A DNA stretch of 37,221 bases from Protofrankia sp963555915 (GTDB lineage Bacteria; Actinomycetota; Actinomycetes; Frankiales; Frankiaceae), in NCBI RefSeq assembly GCF_963555915.1, contig NZ_CAUVXL010000087.1:1-37221 (forward strand), read 5' to 3'. Of this stretch, positions 36,494 to 37,221 are shown piece by piece. Under the pieces are notes generated by a model, which saw nothing but the letters and a program-made list of their open reading frames with translations, searched no databases and was not told the origin of the DNA. The translations under genes and the position numbers were made by a program. Each line of letters starts with the position of its first letter. Position 1 is the first letter of the stretch.

Positions 36494-37221
36494 ATGGGGC
36501 GGCGGTTCAACACGGCGGGGCCGTGCCTGCCCACGTACCACTACATGATTCCGGCGTTGGGACGGCTGCCGGAGGCGCCCGATCTGGTCGCCCAGATGGG
36601 CTATTTCGTGGTACACGCCCCGCGGCAGACGGGGAAGACGACCACGCTGCGGGCGCTGGCCGAGGAGCTGACCGCCGGCGGCGAATATACGGCGCTGGCC
36701 TTCTCGTGTGAGGTTGGGCGAGCCGCGGGCGACGATTACGGCGCTGCCGTGCATGGCATCCTCGACAGGATCCGGATCCGCGCCGCGACCGCCCTGCCCG
36801 CGGAGCTGCGCCCACCCCCCTGGCCGGAGGCGTCCGACACGGGCTTGCTTGCGGCGGCGCTGCGGCGTGGGCACATGCCTGCCCGCGGCCGTTGGTGCTG
36901 TTTTTCGATGAGATCGACGCGCTGCATGGTGCGAGCCTGGTCAGCGTGCTCAGCCAGCTTCGGGACGGGTTCAACGAGCGTCCGGAGGGGTTTCCCGCCT
37001 CAGTGGCGCTGTGTGGGCTGCGCGATGTGCGCGACTATAAGGTCGCCAGTGGTGGCGACCCGAATCGGCTTGGGACCGCCAGCCCGTTTAACATCAAGCT
37101 CAAGTCGCTGCGGTTGGGGGATTTCACCGCGGCCGAGGTGGCTGAGTTGTACGGCCAGCACACGGCGGAGACCGGGCAGGTGTTCACCCCGGCGGCGGTG
37201 GCGCGGGCGGTGGAGCTGACC
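36494..37221 (+). pseudogene. AAA ATPase gene with a one-base deletion, cut by window end
   Basis: The ATG at 36494 (GGTGGAGGG upstream) starts MGRRFNTAGPCLP, then YFVVHAPRQTGKTTTLRALAEEL with Walker A at about residues 40-47. After TGLLAAALRR the frame fails near 36863-36866. Another frame carries on with AWAHACPRPLVLFFDEIDALHG (Walker B) and GFPASVALCGLRDVRDYK, and FTAAEVAELYGQH, to the end of the window. One missing base in CGG-CG-TGG explains the break. These AAA-like ATPases (AAA-ATPase-like/PD-(D/E)xK family) are common, mobile and of unknown role. It is likely a decayed gene, or a sequencing error. The 3' end is outside the window. The 200 bp before it hold no gene; TAAAGT near 36444 could be a -10. 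Confidence 0.8.

Noticed and set aside
36850..36870. Programmed -1 frameshift in the AAA ATPase gene
   Set aside because: No slippery heptamer of the X-XXY-YYZ type is seen at the join; a one-base deletion is simpler.

Overview
This is a high-GC (about 70%) actinomycete sequence. GTG starts, ATGA/GTGA overlaps, an FHA-linked ABC transporter, paired dynamin-like GTPases, TgpA/DUF58/MoxR genes and a SnoaL-fused ECF sigma factor all fit that group. A Frankia-like or related filamentous actinomycete is my best guess, but nothing here fixes the genus. No rRNA, tRNA or CRISPR array was seen.

Layout. (1) 1-4.3 kb is a worn accessory region. It holds a decayed alpha/beta-hydrolase, a carboxymuconolactone-decarboxylase-like gene divergent from an ECF sigma gene, a 27-bp-arm palindrome before an AAA_14/DUF4143 ATPase, and a broken IS5-family element. 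(2) 4.35-9.6 kb carries the edge of an extracellular contractile injection system (eCIS): a Pvc15-type AAA+ ATPase and a Pvc16-type DUF4255 cap protein on the minus strand, then a divergent lysozyme-like/NlpC-P60/calcium-repeat protein and a LuxR-type regulator. No sheath, tube or baseplate gene is present, and the IS remnant sits 18 bp beyond the ATPase stop codon. (3) 9.75-18.0 kb is a plus-strand run: two overlapping dynamin-like GTPases, an FHA-FHA-ABCG transporter overlapping a UbiA prenyltransferase, and a type III polyketide synthase. (4) 18.0-19.6 kb is a helix-turn-helix/DUF6036 pair whose second gene has an in-frame stop. It is flanked by two copies of a 75-bp structured repeat and also contains a stray copy of the 3' end of the second GTPase gene. 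(5) 20.0-32.0 kb is one long minus-strand cluster: MoxR, DUF58, TgpA with the catalytic Cys replaced by Ala, two paralogous membrane-anchored propeller/PKD surface proteins, and a toxin-like protein with the eCIS-cargo motif LQRTAGNRA. (6) 32.3-36.3 kb, divergent from MoxR, encodes an Ig-like/TM/SPOR-like protein and an Hsp70 ATPase domain fused to a membrane helix and an outer propeller. (7) The right edge is a frameshifted AAA ATPase gene.

How the parts may work together (inference). The minus-strand cluster and the divergent Hsp70 gene look like a cell-envelope assembly module, with AAA+ (MoxR) and Hsp70-type ATPases inside the cell and propeller/PKD domains outside. A toxin carrying an eCIS-type tag ends that operon, about 13 kb from eCIS genes. 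The most striking unexplained signal is a ladder of eight CTCA motifs at 11-bp steps (9604-9694), between the LuxR-type regulator and the GTPase operon; it resembles the operator layout used by SARP/OmpR-type activators. Gene decay is common, and two of the frameshifts are exactly explained by short tandem duplications (13 bp and 10 bp).
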